A DNA stretch of 8,128 nt from contig CAMXAS010000049.1 of NCBI GenBank assembly GCA_947179195.1, positions 1 to 8,128 of the forward strand, in the 5' to 3' direction. Positions 6,642-8,128 of this stretch are shown piece by piece (position 1 is the stretch's first letter; each line of letters starts with the position of its first letter). The notes below the pieces were generated by a model. That model was not told the DNA's origin and searched no databases. It saw nothing but the letters and a program-made list of their open reading frames with translations. This DNA comes from an uncultured Bacteroidales bacterium. GTDB taxonomy: Bacteria > Bacteroidota > Bacteroidia > Bacteroidales > P3. Both the position numbers and the translations under genes were made by a program.

Positions 6642-6655
6642 AAGCACCCTTTTTA
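6642..6655 (-). promoter_or_regulatory. Shine-Dalgarno-like site for maf
   Basis: On the minus strand the bases just before the maf ATG read AAAAAGGGTGCTT. AAGGG (6647-6651) is spaced five bases from ATG 6641. This is one of the few Shine-Dalgarno-like sites in the window and decides for ATG 6641 over the GTG at 6647. Confidence 0.5.
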
Positions 6656-6665
6656 AGCCACGGTC

Positions 6666-7229
6666 TTAAACCGTCATGATATCCTTTTCCTTCTCGGCGA
6701 GCATCGCATCCACCTTGCCCACATACTTGTCGGTCTGGTCCTGGATGTCTTTCTCGGCCTGTTTCGTCGCGTCTTCGGGCAGGCCGTTCTTGCCGAGCTT
6801 CTTGATTTCCTCGTTCGCGTCGCGGCGCGTGTTGCGGATGGTTACCTTGGCCGTCTCGCCCTCGCCCTTGCAGCGTTTCATAAGGTCTTTACGGCGTTCT
6901 TCGGTCAGCGGCGGCAACGAGATGCGGATCAGTTCGCCGTTGTTCTGCGGCGTGAAACCGAGGTTGGCGGCCAGGATGGCTTTCTCCACGGCCGCAATCA
7001 TATTGCGCTCCCACGGCTGAATCGTAATCTGCTTGGCATCGGGCGTATTGATGGCGGCAATCTGGTCGAGCGGCGTAAGCGTGCCGTAATAATCCACCTT
7101 GACGCCTTCCAGCATCTTGGGCGACGCCTTGCCGGCGCGGATCTGCGACAATTCCTTTTCAAGATGCGCCAACGCGGCCTCCATCTGTTCTTTCTGCTTG
7201 CTTAAACAAGCCTTCACTTCTTCGGTCAT
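6666..7229 (-). CDS. frr: Ribosome recycling factor
   Basis: The 187-residue product has the family length and its two-domain pattern. Domain I helices frame the smaller domain II. Visible marks are LEKELSQIRAGKASPKMLEGVKV (N-terminal helix into the hinge, about 23-45 in part), the domain II stretch TPLDQIAAINTPDAKQITI (52-70), ISLPPLTEERRKDLMKRCK (103-121) and the conserved TIRNTRRDANEEIKKL (130-145). RRF acts with EF-G after termination to split the ribosome into subunits and free the mRNA and tRNA. The start at 7229 fits the family; no Shine-Dalgarno sequence is seen upstream, as is common in Bacteroidetes. The gene follows pyrH, a conserved pair in bacteria, but is separated from it here by a 114-base structured spacer. 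The maf gene follows after 24 bases. Confidence 0.98.
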   Translation of the reverse strand: MTEEVKACLSKQKEQMEAALAHLEKELSQIRAGKASPKMLEGVKVDYYGTLTPLDQIAAINTPDAKQITIQPWERNMIAAVEKAILAANLGFTPQNNGELIRISLPPLTEERRKDLMKRCKGEGETAKVTIRNTRRDANEEIKKLGKNGLPEDATKQAEKDIQDQTDKYVGKVDAMLAEKEKDIMTV

Positions 7230-7343
7230 ATCGATAGGTATTATGTTTTTAATGTTTGAACCCCAGCCGCACGGTCCGCCCCGTTTTCCCGGCCCGCTAT
7301 GGGCCAGCCCACGTGGCCGCCTCCCCGCAAGGTGGGGCTACGG
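7230..7343 (-). other. GC-rich, hairpin-rich spacer between pyrH and frr
   Basis: This is the only gap over 30 bases between genes in the window. It contains several inverted repeats: GGCCC-5 bases-GGGCC at 7291-7305, GGCCA-7 bases-TGGCC at 7302-7318, the palindrome CCACGTGG at 7309-7316, and CCCC-7 bases-GGGG at 7323-7337. The first two share bases 7302-7305, so the two stems exclude each other. The 35 or so bases nearest frr are AT-rich by contrast. No U-run follows a stem directly, so a classical terminator is not supported. It may be an RNA processing or attenuation site, or a copy of a dispersed intergenic repeat. I see no conserved coding potential in it. Confidence 0.5.
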
Positions 7344-8054
7344 CTATACGGTTATCAGCGTGCCGATGTTGTCGCCCGACACCACCTTGAGCAGGTTGCC
7401 CGGCACGTCCATATTGAACACGTAAATCGGCACGTTGTTCTCCTTGCAGAGCGTAAAGGCCGTCAAATCCATAATCTTCAAGCCCTTGCCGTAAGCCTCG
7501 TCGAACGTCAGGCGGTCGTACTTAACGGCCTTCGGGTCTTTTTCAGGGTCGGCGGTATATACGCCATCCACGCGCGTGCCTTTCAGCAGCACGTCGGCTT
7601 TGACCTCCGCCGCCCGCAAAGCCGCGCCGGTATCGGTCGTAAAGAACGGATTGCCCGTGCCGGCGGCCATGATGACCACCTTGCCGGCTTCCAGCGCCGC
7701 AATGGCGCGGCGGCTGCTCATGCGCGCGCAAATCGGGTCAACGGCCAGACCGGAAAGCAGTTCCGCCTCCACGCCCTGTTTGCCCAACTCCGACTGCAAG
7801 GCCATGCTGTTGATGAGCGTGGCCATCATGCCCATATAGTCGCCCTGGATGCGGTCCATGCCCTTGGCCGCCCCTTGCAGCCCGCGGAAGATGTTACCGC
7901 CGCCGATGACAATCGCGATTTGACAGCCCTTGCGGTGGCAGGCGGCGATTTCCGCCGCGTACTCGCCCAAGCGGTTGGCGTCTATGCCGTAAGCCTGTGC
8001 CCCCATCAGGGACTCCCCGCTCAATTTGAGCAGAATCCGTTTGTATTTTTCCAT
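7344..8054 (-). CDS. pyrH: UMP kinase (uridylate kinase)
   Basis: The 236-residue product has the usual length for bacterial PyrH, an amino-acid-kinase-fold hexamer that phosphorylates UMP to UDP with ATP in the cytoplasm. Seen in order: KYKRILLKLSGESLMG (3-18), VIGGGNIFRG (49-58), DYMGMMATLINSMALQ (72-87), AGTGNPFFTTDTGAALRA (131-148), LLKGTRVDGVYTADP (156-170) and LKIMDLTAFTLCKEN (192-206). These are the lysine/glycine loops and the UMP- and ATP-binding segments of the family. I chose ATG 8054 (MEKYKRILLK). An in-frame ATG at 8093 would add 13 residues (MSKTAAQGFIFTA) with no family match, and it would lie very close to the promoter-like element. It appears to be the first gene of the block, followed by frr after the structured spacer. 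Confidence 0.98.
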   Translation of the reverse strand: MEKYKRILLKLSGESLMGAQAYGIDANRLGEYAAEIAACHRKGCQIAIVIGGGNIFRGLQGAAKGMDRIQGDYMGMMATLINSMALQSELGKQGVEAELLSGLAVDPICARMSSRRAIAALEAGKVVIMAAGTGNPFFTTDTGAALRAAEVKADVLLKGTRVDGVYTADPEKDPKAVKYDRLTFDEAYGKGLKIMDLTAFTLCKENNVPIYVFNMDVPGNLLKVVSGDNIGTLITV

Positions 8055-8107
8055 AGCCGTAAAAATAAAACCCTGCGCCGCCGTTTTTGACACAAAACAG
8101 CAACTTG

Positions 8108-8115
8108 CAAATATA
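8108..8115 (-). promoter_or_regulatory. Candidate Bacteroidetes -7 promoter element upstream of pyrH
   Basis: On the minus strand the bases read TATATTTG, an exact match to the TAnnTTTG -7 consensus used by the Bacteroidetes primary sigma factor. It lies in an AT-rich non-coding stretch 53 bases before the pyrH ATG, which would give a leader of about 45 bases. The -33 TTTG box expected about 19-21 bases further upstream would fall outside the window, so only half of the promoter can be checked. Confidence 0.6.
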
Positions 8116-8128
8116 GCGAAAAAATTAC

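Noticed and set aside
7291..7337. Intrinsic terminator after pyrH
   Set aside because: The stems are GC-rich, but none is followed by a U-run on the minus strand, and frr, a usual co-transcribed partner of pyrH, follows.
7299..8090. A plus-strand open frame of 263 codons opposite pyrH
   Set aside because: It is antisense to a fully conserved pyrH and has no motif of its own.

Overview
The window is one strongly packed block of genes, all on the minus strand, read from pyrH at the right edge to a partial sulP gene at the left edge. Several features point to a GC-rich member of the Bacteroidetes, most likely order Bacteroidales. DUF4271 is a Bacteroidetes family and sits next to a divergent uroporphyrinogen-III synthase. 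The ABC ATPase is of GldA type. Most starts lack a clear Shine-Dalgarno sequence, and a perfect TAnnTTTG element of the Bacteroidetes -7 type lies upstream of pyrH. The genus cannot be named from the sequence alone.

Layout in transcription order, right to left: candidate promoter (about 8108-8115), pyrH (UMP kinase), a 114-base structured GC-rich spacer, frr (ribosome recycling factor), maf (nucleotide pyrophosphatase), an exported S41 C-terminal processing protease, a guanine-deaminase-like protein with an unusual N-terminal membrane segment, gldA-like ABC ATPase, DUF4271 membrane protein, hemD-like protein with a long Ala/Lys-rich tail, rnpA (RNase P protein), yidD (membrane insertion factor) and the first 97 codons of a SulP anion transporter. 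Gaps are 0-24 bases except the pyrH-frr spacer. Three junctions overlap: protease/deaminase by 1 base (TAATG), gldA/DUF4271 by 4 bases (ATGA) and rnpA/yidD by 4 bases (ATGA). This suggests co-transcription and translational coupling over long stretches. No terminator was recognised.

Functionally this is mainly a housekeeping block: pyrimidine nucleotide supply (pyrH), translation recycling (frr), nucleotide-pool cleaning (maf), envelope proteolysis (S41), purine salvage (deaminase), transport (gldA-like, sulP), tetrapyrrole synthesis (hemD-like), tRNA processing (rnpA) and membrane protein biogenesis (yidD). No mobile element, CRISPR array, tRNA, rRNA or defence system was seen. The points most worth a second look are the in-frame membrane segment on the deaminase, the hairpin-rich pyrH-frr spacer, the low-complexity tail on the HemD-like protein with its A-rich junction to rnpA, and the DUF4271 gene coupled to an ABC ATPase that has no permease beside it.
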